Positions 1 through 6,625 of a stretch of DNA of 24,140 bases are shown here, piece by piece. Source of the stretch: Uruburuella suis (lineage in GTDB: Bacteria > Pseudomonadota > Gammaproteobacteria > Burkholderiales > Neisseriaceae); NCBI RefSeq assembly GCF_004341385.1, contig NZ_SLXE01000033.1:1-24140 (forward strand), in the 5' to 3' direction. How positions within the stretch are numbered: position 1 is the first letter of the stretch; each line of letters begins with the position of its first letter. The notes beneath the pieces are model-generated. The model ran no database searches. It was not told the origin of the DNA and saw only the letters and a program-made list of their open reading frames with translations. A program made the translations under genes and the position numbers.

Positions 1-93
1 GATAAGTATGTTTTGTTTGGCGACAAAAATTTTAACTTATCTGCCTTTCTTTTATCTGATTATTTTTATGACAAGTAATTGTCAGGATGCCCT

Positions 94-124
94 AGGCCGT
101 CTGAAAAAAGGTTTCAGACGGCCT
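94..124. terminator. Inverted uptake-sequence pair (hairpin)
   Basis: AGGCCGTCTGAA at 94-105 faces its reverse complement at 113-124 with a 7-base loop, giving a 12-bp stem. Such pairs commonly act as terminators in Neisseria. No gene ends close by on either strand, so a terminator role here is uncertain. Confidence 0.6.
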
Positions 125-220
125 TTGTGTGCCATGCGTACGATTACGCTTTGTTTTGACAAAGCTAATCGTACCTACGTTTGCTGGCATCCGACATTTT
201 TCGCAGCCCTAAAAATCTTG

Positions 221-258
221 TTCTGCGAACAAGTGTCGGATTCGAGAATCCGACCTAC
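221..258. repeat. Dispersed palindromic repeat, copy 1
   Basis: A 38-base sequence containing GTCGGATTC..GAATCCGAC, preceded by TTCTGCGAACAA. It recurs almost identically at 2209-2246 and inverted at 8161-8201, with a partial copy at 8231-8255. An upstream CCGACA (190-195) can pair with TGTCGG (234-239), so nested hairpins are possible. The function is unknown. Confidence 0.75.
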
Positions 259-297
259 CCGCCTTGCTGCGTTTTTTTGCTTTGAATGCAAAAAATA

Positions 298-327
298 AGG
301 CCGTCTGAAAAAAGTTTCAGACGGCCT
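298..327 (-). terminator. Uptake-sequence hairpin downstream of acuI
   Basis: Uptake sequences at 298-309 and 316-327 are inverted with a 6-base loop. Read on the minus strand the stem is followed by TTATTTTTTG, a good U-rich tail. It lies about 90 bases past the stop of the minus-strand oxidoreductase gene. Confidence 0.65.
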
Positions 328-387
328 TTGTGTTGTGCGTATGATACTGCTTTGTTTTAACTTAACAAAGTCAATTGGATTGCGCTT

Positions 388-399
388 TTCAGACGGCCT
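388..399 (-). repeat. Single DNA uptake sequence
   Basis: TTCAGACGGCCT, the reverse form of AGGCCGTCTGAA, about 20 bases beyond the acuI stop codon. Confidence 0.9.
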
Positions 400-418
400 G
401 TTTGCAAATGGCTGTATT

Positions 419-1399
419 TTACAATTTCACCAGCGTGCGGCCAGTGATTTCGCCGCGGATAATCTGTGCGGCGGCTTCGGGCACGGCTTCGAGCGCGATT
501 TCATTGCTGGCGGCGGCGTAATAGCTTTCGGGCAGCAATTCGGCCACTTTCTGCCAGGCGGCCACGCGTTTTTCGTAGGGGCAATACACGGAATCGACGC
601 CGATAAGCTTCACGTTGCGCAAGATAAACGGCATCACCGTGGTGGGCAGATCCATGCCGCCGGCCAGGCCGCAGGCGGCCACAGCGCCGTCGTATTCGGT
701 TTGCGCCAGCACTTTGGCCAATATTTGCGAGCCTACGGTGTCTACCGCGCCGGCCCAGCGGGTGGATTCGAGCGGCTTGGCCGGCTGCGCCAATTCGGCG
801 CGCTCGATAATGCGTTGGGCGCCGAGGCTGCGCAGCAAATCGCCGTTTTGCTCGGGGCGGCCGGTTACGGCGGCCACGCGGTAGCCGAGCTTGTTCAGCA
901 GCGTGATGGCCACGGAGCCCACGCCGCCGCTGGCACCGGTCACCAGAATTTCGCCGCGCTCGGGCGTGATGTGTTGATCCGCCAAGGCTTGCACACACAG
1001 CATGGCGGTGAAGCCGGCGGTGCCGATAATCATGGCTTGGCGGGTGCTGAGCGCAGCGGGCAGCGGCACGAGCCAATCGCCGTTAACGCGGGCTTTTTCG
1101 GCCAAACCGCCCCAATGTTTTTCGCCCACGCCCCAGCCGGTGAGTATCACTTTGTCGCCGCTGCGGTAGCGCGGGTGCGCCGATTCAATCACGGTGCCGG
1201 CAAAATCGATGCCGGGCACCATCGGATATTGCTGCACGATTTTGATGGCATTAGTGAGCGCCAGCCCGTCTTTATAATTGATGGTGGAATATTCAACGGC
1301 CACGGTCACATCGCCCGCAGGCAGCCGCGATTCATCCAGCGTTTCGATGGCGGCGGCGGTGTGGCCGTCGGCTTGATTCAATACCAAAGCTTTAAACAT
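419..1399 (-). CDS. acuI: Acryloyl-CoA reductase / quinone oxidoreductase (AcuI/YhdH)
   Basis: A 326-residue zinc-independent medium-chain dehydrogenase/reductase of the YhdH/AcuI type. Family members reduce acryloyl-CoA with NADPH and are often named putative quinone oxidoreductases. The GroES-like N-terminal half includes the family-typical NYKDGLAL near residue 41 and PGIDFAGTV near 62. The Rossmann nucleotide-binding motif VTGASGGVG is at about 153-161. No structural zinc cysteine cluster is visible, as expected for this subgroup. The length matches the family (about 324-330). The start has AGGAG seven bases upstream. It lies 99 bases downstream of the hydrolase gene on the same strand, so the two may be co-transcribed. 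The natural substrate in this organism cannot be told from sequence. Confidence 0.9.
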   Translation of the reverse strand: MFKALVLNQADGHTAAAIETLDESRLPAGDVTVAVEYSTINYKDGLALTNAIKIVQQYPMVPGIDFAGTVIESAHPRYRSGDKVILTGWGVGEKHWGGLAEKARVNGDWLVPLPAALSTRQAMIIGTAGFTAMLCVQALADQHITPERGEILVTGASGGVGSVAITLLNKLGYRVAAVTGRPEQNGDLLRSLGAQRIIERAELAQPAKPLESTRWAGAVDTVGSQILAKVLAQTEYDGAVAACGLAGGMDLPTTVMPFILRNVKLIGVDSVYCPYEKRVAAWQKVAELLPESYYAAASNEIALEAVPEAAAQIIRGEITGRTLVKL

Positions 1400-1498
1400 A
1401 AAGTGCTCCTGATGGTTGGCAATAGCGCCGCGATAACAAACGGCTGCATGGTTTGGCGATTAAAAGCCCGGCGGCGGCGGCTGTCAAGTGCGGCGGCA

Positions 1499-2074
1499 TT
1501 ATTGCAGCGGCTGGGCGGCCACAATGCTTTGAGCTGCCTGCCAAGCTTGCGGTAGCTCGAAAAAGCCGTCATCGCCCATCAAGTGGCCGCCGCCGGCTAC
1601 CTTGTGCACGAAGCTGCCGAGCTTTTCGGCCAGCGCCAGGCTGAAGGCGGGCGGCACCACAGTATCGTTATCGCTGATGATGCTGTGGATATTCGGGCAG
1701 GCGCGGCGGATGGCGGCGAAATCGATGGCCAGCCGCGCCAAATAGCCGTCAAGCTCCGGCAGCTCGGGCAGGGTTTGCTCAAAAGCCGCGGCCAGAATGA
1801 TGCCGCCGATGCGCTCGGGCGCGGTGCGGCTCAGATAATGCAGCAGCGTGGGCGTGCCCAAGCTGTGGGCAATCAGCAGATGGTGTTCATCCGCTTGGCC
1901 GATGTGCTCCGCCAGGCTTTGTTGCCAGCGGCCGAAATCGGGGCGGCCGGCATCGGGCAGCGCAATGCGGGTGCAGACAATGCCTTGGCCGGCGAGCTTT
2001 TCGGCCAGCCAAGGAAACCAGTGGCGCTCGGGCGCGGATTGATAACCGTGGATGATGTGGGCGTGTCGGATCAT
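1499..2074 (-). CDS. RBBP9/YdeN-type serine alpha/beta hydrolase
   Basis: A 191-residue small alpha/beta hydrolase of the RBBP9/YdeN (DUF1234-like) family: serine hydrolases of mostly unknown substrate, probably cytoplasmic. The N-terminus runs into the HGYQSAPERHW motif typical of the family. The nucleophile elbow is AHSLG with Ser71. The acid is probably Asp135 or Asp137 in SDNDTVVP, and the base is His164 in GGGHLMGDDGF, so the triad looks complete. The frame stays open to an ATG at 2122, but those codons lie partly in a repeat element (2116-2282) and look unrelated to the family. The ATG at 2074, giving MIRHAHIIHGY, is preferred, with GAGAAAG just upstream. It lies upstream of acuI on the same strand. 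Confidence 0.85.
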   Translation of the reverse strand: MIRHAHIIHGYQSAPERHWFPWLAEKLAGQGIVCTRIALPDAGRPDFGRWQQSLAEHIGQADEHHLLIAHSLGTPTLLHYLSRTAPERIGGIILAAAFEQTLPELPELDGYLARLAIDFAAIRRACPNIHSIISDNDTVVPPAFSLALAEKLGSFVHKVAGGGHLMGDDGFFELPQAWQAAQSIVAAQPLQ

Positions 2075-2115
2075 GGGCTTTCTCGAAAAATGCGATGGCT
2101 TGGAAAAGCTTTTCA

Positions 2116-2282
2116 TGCCCATTCAAAAAATAGCCTTATAAAGTAAAAGCCGTTCGATAGCACCATCCGCGTAGTTTGGCCATCGGCCAAAGCGTTGTGC
2201 GCGGCTTGTTCTGCGAACAAGTGTCGGATTCAAGAATCCGACCTACGGGCTGTAGGTTTGTATCTTATTTTTAGAATGGGTT
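2116..2282. repeat. Miniature element with TRCCCATTC ends and multi-hairpin core
   Basis: A 167-base non-coding element. The left end TGCCCATTCAAAAAATA pairs imperfectly with the right end TATTTTTAGAATGGGTT. Three palindromes lie in series inside: TTTGGCCATCGGCCAAA (2175-2191), CTTGTTCTGCGAACAAG (2205-2221) and GTCGGATTC..GAATCCGAC (2223-2242). Both ends are flanked by TCA (2113-2115 and 2283-2285), consistent with a 3-bp target duplication. No coding capacity is seen. The core resembles the degraded copy at about 8131-8316. Confidence 0.6.
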
Positions 2283-2342
2283 TCAGAGGGGATTTCAGCA
2301 GGTTTCGGCGCTGCCGGCAAGCTTGTGTTCGTTTAAGGTAAA

Positions 2343-2370
2343 AGGCCGTCTGAAAGGCTTCAGACGGCCT
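2343..2370 (-). terminator. Uptake-sequence hairpin after cysD
   Basis: AGGCCGTCTGAA at 2343-2354 and TTCAGACGGCCT at 2359-2370 form a 12-bp stem with a 4-base loop. TTTT follows on both strands. It is about 55 bases past the cysD stop, so it likely ends that transcript. Confidence 0.75.
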
Positions 2371-2423
2371 TTTGATGCTTTATCGCTATTGTTGTTTGAA
2401 ACGGGCATGGTTTTAAAAACGTT

Positions 2424-3338
2424 TCAAAAATAACCGGCTTTTTTGCGCTCTTCCATGGCCGCTTCGGATGCGCGGTCGTCCATGCGCGTGGCGCTGCGCT
2501 CCGACACGGTGGCGGCGGCGGTTTCGGCGATGATTTCGGCGGCGTTGGCGGCGGTGCTGGCCACGGGGCAGGTGCAGGAAATATCGCCCACGGTGCGGAA
2601 ACGCACGCTGCGGATGGCGCTGGTTTCACCTTCGCGCTTGGGCGTGAGCGGCGTTACCGGCACCAAAAGGCCGCTGCGCTCGACCACTTCGCGCTCGTGG
2701 GCGTAATAAATCGGCGGCAGCGCCAGCTTTTCACGCTCGATATATTGCCAGATATCGAGCTCGGTCCAGTTGGAAATCGGAAACACGCGCATGTTTTCAC
2801 CGGAAAACAGGCGCGTGTTGTAGAGGCTCCACAATTCGGGGCGTTGCGCTTTCGGATCCCATTGGCCGAATTCGTCGCGGAAAGAAAAGATGCGCTCTTT
2901 GGCGCGCGCTTTTTCTTCATCGCGCCGCGCGCCGCCCATCAAGGCATCAAAGCCGTGCGCTTCGATGGTTTCAAGCAGGGTAACGGCTTGGGCGGCATTG
3001 CGCGAATCGGTTTCGCGGCGCAGCACCACGCTGCCTTTTTGGATGGAATCTTCCACATGCCCCACCACCAGCTTCACGCCGGCGGCGGCCACGGTTTCAT
3101 CGCGAAAGGCAATCACTTCGGGATAATTATGGCCGGTGTCGACATGCAACAGCACAAACGGCAGCTTGAGCGCCCGGCCGGGAATCTGAAAAGCTTTGAT
3201 GGCCAGCGCGAGCAGCACCACCGAATCTTTGCCGCCGGAAAACAGAAGCGCCGGCTGTTTGGCTTCGGCAATCACTTCGCGGATGATGTGGATGGATTCG
3301 GCTTCCAGCCAGTCGAGATGGCGGTTTTGGATAGACAT
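2424..3338 (-). CDS. cysD: Sulfate adenylyltransferase subunit CysD
   Basis: The 304-residue small subunit of ATP sulfurylase, which makes adenosine 5'-phosphosulfate from sulfate and ATP in assimilatory sulfate reduction. E. coli CysD has 302 residues. The PP-loop SGGKDS is at about 34-39. Other family blocks are HVDTGHNYPE, GGARRDEEKARAKER, ISNWTELDIWQYI and the C-terminal MEERKKAGYF, so the protein is full length. The ATG at 3338 has AAGGAAC upstream and gives the family-typical MSIQNRHLDWLEAESIHI. An upstream ATG at 3419 would translate through an uptake sequence and is rejected. In other bacteria CysD works with the GTPase CysN, which is not adjacent here. cysH lies 179 bases upstream on the same strand, with hairpin DNA between them. 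Confidence 0.95.
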   Translation of the reverse strand: MSIQNRHLDWLEAESIHIIREVIAEAKQPALLFSGGKDSVVLLALAIKAFQIPGRALKLPFVLLHVDTGHNYPEVIAFRDETVAAAGVKLVVGHVEDSIQKGSVVLRRETDSRNAAQAVTLLETIEAHGFDALMGGARRDEEKARAKERIFSFRDEFGQWDPKAQRPELWSLYNTRLFSGENMRVFPISNWTELDIWQYIEREKLALPPIYYAHEREVVERSGLLVPVTPLTPKREGETSAIRSVRFRTVGDISCTCPVASTAANAAEIIAETAAATVSERSATRMDDRASEAAMEERKKAGYF

Positions 3339-3378
3339 CGGTTGGGTTCCTTGTTTAAACATGGTGTTTACTTTAGCG

Positions 3379-3390
3379 AGGCCGTCTGAA
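3379..3390 (+). repeat. Single DNA uptake sequence upstream of cysD
   Basis: AGGCCGTCTGAA, about 40 bases upstream of the cysD start and directly abutting the conserved motif at 3390-3411. Confidence 0.9.
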
Positions 3391-3411
3391 AAAGGGAAAG
3401 AATGGTTGGTT
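3390..3411 (-). promoter_or_regulatory. Motif shared by the cysD and cysH upstream regions (cysD copy)
   Basis: A 22-base stretch containing GGGAAAGAATGGTTGG on the plus strand. It matches 4293-4314 upstream of cysH at 19 of 22 positions and lies 52 bases from the cysD start, almost the same distance as at cysH. It could be a shared operator or promoter part for sulfur control. The binding protein is unknown; CysB-type control is only a guess. Confidence 0.45.
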
Positions 3412-3468
3412 GTAATCAAATGCGCTTTGGTTATATGTTGTGCGGTGCTTTGTGCAATCTATGTCGGC

Positions 3469-3497
3469 AGGCCGTCTGAAAGTTTTTCAGACGGCCT
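3469..3497. terminator. Uptake-sequence hairpin between cysH and cysD
   Basis: Inverted copies at 3469-3480 and 3486-3497 with a 5-base loop, 21 bases past the cysH stop. The T-rich tail is on the plus-strand side and not on the cysH side, so termination of cysH may be leaky. Confidence 0.6.
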
Positions 3498-3517
3498 TTT
3501 TGTTTGCAAACACGGTT

Positions 3518-4243
3518 TTATTTGTGCAAACCACATTCTTGGCTGCTTTGGTTTTCCCACCACCAACGTCCGGCGCGGATGTTTTCACCGCGTTTCACCG
3601 GGCGGGTGCACGGCTCGCAGCCTATGCTGGGGTAGCCTTGGCGGTATAAGGCGTTGAGCGGCACTTGGTGCCGCGCGGCATAAGCCCACACATCGGCCTC
3701 TTCCCAATCGAAAATCGGGTTGAATTTGGCGATGCCGCGCGCGTGGTCGGTTTCTTCAAAATCCAGATAGCTGCGGCTGTCTGCCTGGCTGCGGCGCTGG
3801 CCGGTGAGCCAGGCGGGCGCATCGGAGAGCGCACGGTTCAGCGGCTCGATTTTGCGGATGTGGCAGCATTGCCGGCGCCGCTCGATGTGCTCGTAAATCG
3901 AGGCGGCGCCGTGTTCGCGCTCGAATGCGGCGGCGGCTTCGGGCAGCGGGCGGAACACTTCGATGGCGATGCCGTAGCGCGCATCGGTGTGCGCAATCAG
4001 GGCTTCGGTTTCGGGATTGAGCTTGCCGGTGTTGAGTGTGATGATGCGGATGGGCAGCGCGTGGCGGCAGATTTGATCGGTGATAATCATGTCTTCGACG
4101 GCGAGGCTAGAGGCCAGCACGGCACGGGGAAAGCGCTCGGCAATGTGCTGCAAGCGCTCGGCCAACGCGGCTTCAAGCTTGTCGGCGCGCTCGGTGGCGG
4201 CGGCGGTGGCGGCGGGAATCTGCCAAAATTCGGGCTTGGGCAT
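3518..4243 (-). CDS. cysH: Assimilatory adenylyl-sulfate reductase (CysH, 4Fe-4S type)
   Basis: A 241-residue reductase of the PAPS/APS reductase family, which reduces activated sulfate to sulfite using thioredoxin. Cysteine pairs C126-C127 (RQCCHIRK) and C209-C212 (CEPC) are the [4Fe-4S] ligands that mark APS-using enzymes. The catalytic cysteine is in the C-terminal ECGLH (C237). The substrate-binding block SSLAVEDM is near residue 45. Use of APS instead of PAPS would remove the need for CysC. The ATG at 4243 is chosen because GAAAG lies six bases upstream; the in-frame ATG at 4249 is nearly equal. A longer frame from 4294 would need a TTG start. It is followed on the same strand by cysD. 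Confidence 0.93.
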   Translation of the reverse strand: MPKPEFWQIPAATAAATERADKLEAALAERLQHIAERFPRAVLASSLAVEDMIITDQICRHALPIRIITLNTGKLNPETEALIAHTDARYGIAIEVFRPLPEAAAAFEREHGAASIYEHIERRRQCCHIRKIEPLNRALSDAPAWLTGQRRSQADSRSYLDFEETDHARGIAKFNPIFDWEEADVWAYAARHQVPLNALYRQGYPSIGCEPCTRPVKRGENIRAGRWWWENQSSQECGLHK

Positions 4244-4292
4244 GGGCATCTTTCGTGAATGGCTTAGGCGGCATTGTCGGCTGCTTGCGGCC

Positions 4293-4314
4293 AAAAGAGA
4301 AAGAATGCTTGTTT
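4293..4314 (-). promoter_or_regulatory. Motif shared by the cysD and cysH upstream regions (cysH copy)
   Basis: Contains GAGAAAGAATGCTTG on the plus strand. It matches 3390-3411 at 19 of 22 bases and lies 50 bases from the chosen cysH start. The flanking DNA of the two copies is not obviously similar, which argues for a conserved site over a long duplication. Confidence 0.45.
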
Positions 4315-4340
4315 ATTTGTTTATAACCAATTGGTTTTTC

Positions 4341-4368
4341 AGGCCGTCTGAAAGCGTTCAGACGGCCT
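4341..4368. terminator. Inverted uptake-sequence pair between cysH and radC
   Basis: Copies at 4341-4352 and 4357-4368 form a 12-bp stem with a 4-base loop. It lies between two divergently transcribed genes, so it has no obvious gene to terminate and may mainly serve uptake. Confidence 0.65.
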
Positions 4369-4453
4369 GTTGTTTTTCTTGGTGAATATAACAAAAGAAA
4401 TAAATATGTTATATTGCAACCTACTCATTATCAATAATAAAAGGGGAAACATA

Positions 4454-5128
4454 ATGAGCATCAAGCAATGGCCCGAGGGCGAGCGCCCGCGTGAAAAGCT
4501 GATCGAACGCGGCGCGGCAGCGCTGAGCGATGCCGAATTGCTGGCGATTTTGCTGCGCGTGGGCACGCGGGGCATGAGTGCGGTGGATTTGGCGCGCCAT
4601 TTGTTGGGCGAATTCGGCAGCCTGGGCCGGCTGATGAGCGCCGATGTGAAGGCCTTGTCGGCACATAAAGGCATGGGGCCTGCGAGCTACACCCAATTTG
4701 CGGTGGTGCGCGAAATCGGCCGGCGTGTGCTCGGCGAAGAGTTGCAGGACAATATCGGCTTCGAAAACCCGCAGGCGGTGGCCGATTTTTTGCGCCTGCA
4801 ATTGGGGCATGAAAAAGTGGAGGTAACGCTGGCGCTGTTTCTCAACCAGCGCAACCGGCTGATCGGCCAGAGCGAGTTGGGGCGCGGCACGGTGGCGGAA
4901 AACACCGTGTATGTACGCGAGGTAGTGAAGCAGGCGCTGGAAATGCACGCCAGCGCGCTGATTATCGCGCACAACCATCCCGGCGGCAGCGCCGAGCCTT
5001 CGGAAGCCGATATTGTGTTTACCCGCCGCTTGGGCAATGCGCTGGATTTGGTCGACGTGCGCCTGCTCGACCATTTTGTGATCACCGCGCGGCAGGCGGT
5101 GTCGTTTGCCGAACGCGGTTTGTTGTAG
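4454..5128 (+). CDS. radC: RadC-family JAB-domain protein
   Basis: A 224-residue RadC family protein (E. coli 222). An N-terminal helix-hairpin-helix-like region (around AHKGMGPASY, 70-79) is followed by a JAB/JAMM-type metalloprotease-fold domain with H173-N-H175-P-G-G, S183 and D186, so the metal-site residues are intact. The family was once linked to DNA repair, but its biochemical activity is unsettled. The start at 4454 has AAGGGG eight bases upstream; the in-frame ATG at 4370 lies beside the uptake-sequence hairpin and is rejected. It is divergent from cysH and appears to be a single-gene unit. A possible weak Fur-like motif overlaps 4424-4442. Confidence 0.93.
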   Translation: MSIKQWPEGERPREKLIERGAAALSDAELLAILLRVGTRGMSAVDLARHLLGEFGSLGRLMSADVKALSAHKGMGPASYTQFAVVREIGRRVLGEELQDNIGFENPQAVADFLRLQLGHEKVEVTLALFLNQRNRLIGQSELGRGTVAENTVYVREVVKQALEMHASALIIAHNHPGGSAEPSEADIVFTRRLGNALDLVDVRLLDHFVITARQAVSFAERGLL

Positions 5129-5159
5129 GGGTGTTTGTTGCAGCAAAGAGGCCGTCTGA

Positions 5160-5260
5160 TACCCATTCTAAAAAATAACCTAACTGCGTTGGCTCGCCTT
5201 GCTGTACGTGTGTACTATCTGCGGCCCGCCGCCTTGTTATCTTATTTTTTAAAATGGGTA
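5160..5260. mobile_element. Correia-like miniature element inside an uptake sequence
   Basis: A 101-base non-coding element. The left end TACCCATTCTAAAAAATAA is almost the exact inverse of the right end TTATTTTTTAAAATGGGTA. The core, read on the minus strand, has AACAAGGCGGCGGGCCGCAG followed by GTAC-rich sequence. From memory this resembles the core of neisserial Correia elements, but the ends are not the TATAGTGGATTAA of those elements. TGA flanks both sides (5157-5159 and 5261-5263). Removing the element and one TGA restores AGGCCGTCTGAAAGCC, an intact uptake sequence. Confidence 0.65.
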
Positions 5261-5276
5261 TGAAAGCCGCATGCGC

Positions 5277-5282
5277 TATAAT
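5277..5282 (+). promoter_or_regulatory. Predicted bioA -10 box
   Basis: A perfect TATAAT 32 bases before the bioA ATG. No good -35 is seen. The -35 position would fall in the right end of the miniature element (about 5253-5259). Predicted transcription would begin close to the uptake sequence at 5289-5300. Confidence 0.5.
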
Positions 5283-5288
5283 GCCGCT

Positions 5289-5300
5289 TTCAGACGGCCT
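5289..5300 (-). repeat. Single DNA uptake sequence in the bioA leader
   Basis: TTCAGACGGCCT between the predicted -10 box and the bioA start codon. Confidence 0.9.
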
Positions 5301-5313
5301 TTTGATATCTGCC

Positions 5314-6603
5314 ATGCTTACCGCCCAAGACCTTGATTTCGACCGCCGCCATATCTGGCATCCCTATACTTCGATGACCGAGCCTTTGCCCGTGTATCCC
5401 GTGGTGCGCAGCGAGGGCGTGATGCTCGAATTGGCCGGCGGGCAAAAGCTTATCGACGGCATGTCGAGCTGGTGGTGTGCACAGCATGGCTATAATCATC
5501 CCGAATTAACCGCCGCGGCCAAAGCGCAGCTCGATGCCATGCCGCATGTGATGTTCGGCGGCCTCACCCACGAGCCGGCTATTCGCTTGTGCGAAGCGCT
5601 GCGCACCATGTTGCCGCCCAATCTCGAATGCATTTTTCTGGCCGATTCCGGCTCGGTGGCGGTGGAAGTGGCCTTGAAAATGGCGCTGCAATATTGGCAC
5701 GGCAAAGGCACGCCGCGCAGCAAATTCCTCACCATTGCACACGGCTATCACGGCGACACCTTCGGCGCGATGAGCGTGTGCGACCCGGTAAACTCGATGC
5801 ACAGCCTCTACCGCCGCTTTCTGCCCGAGCATATTTTCGTGCCCGCGCCGCAAAGCCGCTTCAACGGCGAATGGTCGGCAAGCGATATCGAGCTGTTTCA
5901 GGCAGCCTTGCGGCAACACCACCGTAAAATCGCCGCCGTGATTTTGGAGCCGATTGTGCAGGGCGCGGGCGGCATGCGTGTGTATCACCCCGAATATTTG
6001 CGCCGCGTGCGCGCTTTGTGCGATGAATACGGCGTGTTGCTGATTCTCGATGAAATCGCCACCGGCTTTGGCCGTACGGGCAAGCTTTTTGCCTGCGAAC
6101 ATGCCGCCATCGCGCCCGACATCATGTGTATCGGCAAAGCGCTCACCGGCGGCATGATGACGCTTTCCGCTGCCGCCGCGAGCCGCGAAGTGGCCGATGC
6201 CGTGAGCCGCAGCGAAGCCGGCGTGTTTATGCACGGCCCCACCTTTATGGGCAACCCGCTCGCCTGCGCCGTGGCCGCGGCCAATATGCAGATTTTGGCG
6301 CGCAACGAATGGCCGGCGCAAGTGGCCGCGATTGAAGCGCATTTCCAAGCGGCCTTAGCGCCTTTGCGGCATGAAAAAAACGTAGCCGATGTGCGCATTA
6401 TCGGCGCCATCGGCGTGGTGGAAACCCGCCGACCGGTAAACATGGCCGCCATGCAGGCTTTTTTTGTGAAAAAAGGCGTGTGGATACGGCCTTTCGGCAA
6501 GCTGATTTATCTGATGCCGCCTTTTATCATTCAGGCACACGAATTGCAAAAGCTCACCGATGCCGTGGCCGCTGCTATGCGCCATGAAGCAGGATTTACC
6601 TGA
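5314..6603 (+). CDS. bioA: Adenosylmethionine-8-amino-7-oxononanoate transaminase
   Basis: The biotin-pathway aminotransferase that converts 7-keto-8-aminopelargonate to 7,8-diaminopelargonate, using S-adenosylmethionine as amino donor and PLP as cofactor. From the ATG at 5314 it has 429 residues, the same as E. coli BioA, and the two align throughout: RRHIWHPYTSM near the start, DGMSSWW at 48-54, ADSGSVAVEVA at 110-120, DEIATGFGRTGKLF around 246-259. PLP lysine 275 lies in GKALTGG. No strong ribosome site precedes this ATG. The frame is open back to 5254, but those codons cross the promoter and an uptake sequence. No other bio gene is in the window, so it is separate from any bio cluster. 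Confidence 0.95.
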   Translation: MLTAQDLDFDRRHIWHPYTSMTEPLPVYPVVRSEGVMLELAGGQKLIDGMSSWWCAQHGYNHPELTAAAKAQLDAMPHVMFGGLTHEPAIRLCEALRTMLPPNLECIFLADSGSVAVEVALKMALQYWHGKGTPRSKFLTIAHGYHGDTFGAMSVCDPVNSMHSLYRRFLPEHIFVPAPQSRFNGEWSASDIELFQAALRQHHRKIAAVILEPIVQGAGGMRVYHPEYLRRVRALCDEYGVLLILDEIATGFGRTGKLFACEHAAIAPDIMCIGKALTGGMMTLSAAAASREVADAVSRSEAGVFMHGPTFMGNPLACAVAAANMQILARNEWPAQVAAIEAHFQAALAPLRHEKNVADVRIIGAIGVVETRRPVNMAAMQAFFVKKGVWIRPFGKLIYLMPPFIIQAHELQKLTDAVAAAMRHEAGFT

Positions 6604-6625
6604 TTATCTGTTTGTAATCATTAAA

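Larger units (their letters stand above)
1..418. other. Gene-free stretch rich in hairpins
   Basis: No credible gene is visible. An open frame from 8 to 298 runs through an uptake-sequence hairpin and has no recognisable domain. The stretch holds two inverted uptake-sequence pairs (94-124 and 298-327), one single copy (388-399), an imperfect hairpin at 138-174 (arms GTACGATTA...TAATCGTAC) and a palindromic repeat at 221-258 that recurs elsewhere in the window. It is the region downstream of the minus-strand gene that ends at 419. Confidence 0.7.
2075..2423. other. Gene-free stretch between hydrolase and cysD
   Basis: It contains the short leader of the hydrolase gene, the miniature element at 2116-2282 and the uptake-sequence hairpin at 2343-2370. 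No open frame with a recognisable product is present. In particular there is no cysN, although this is where it would lie if it followed cysD. Confidence 0.8.

Noticed and set aside
8..298. Small plus-strand frame with a hydrophobic N-terminus
   Set aside because: It reads through an uptake-sequence hairpin and a dispersed palindromic repeat, has no convincing ribosome site and no family resemblance.
335..1555. Long plus-strand open frame (406 codons)
   Set aside because: It is antisense to acuI, repetitive in Gly, Ala and His in the way of a shadow frame, and has no domain. The minus-strand acuI product is clearly real.
2075..2122. Longer N-terminus for the RBBP9-type hydrolase
   Set aside because: The added codons begin in the end of a repeat element and do not resemble the family; the ATG at 2074 fits better.
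2697..3389. Plus-strand open frame of 230 codons
   Set aside because: Antisense shadow of cysD, which has all its family motifs.
5506..6348. Minus-strand open frame of 280 codons
   Set aside because: Antisense shadow of bioA; His- and Gly-rich composition with no domain.
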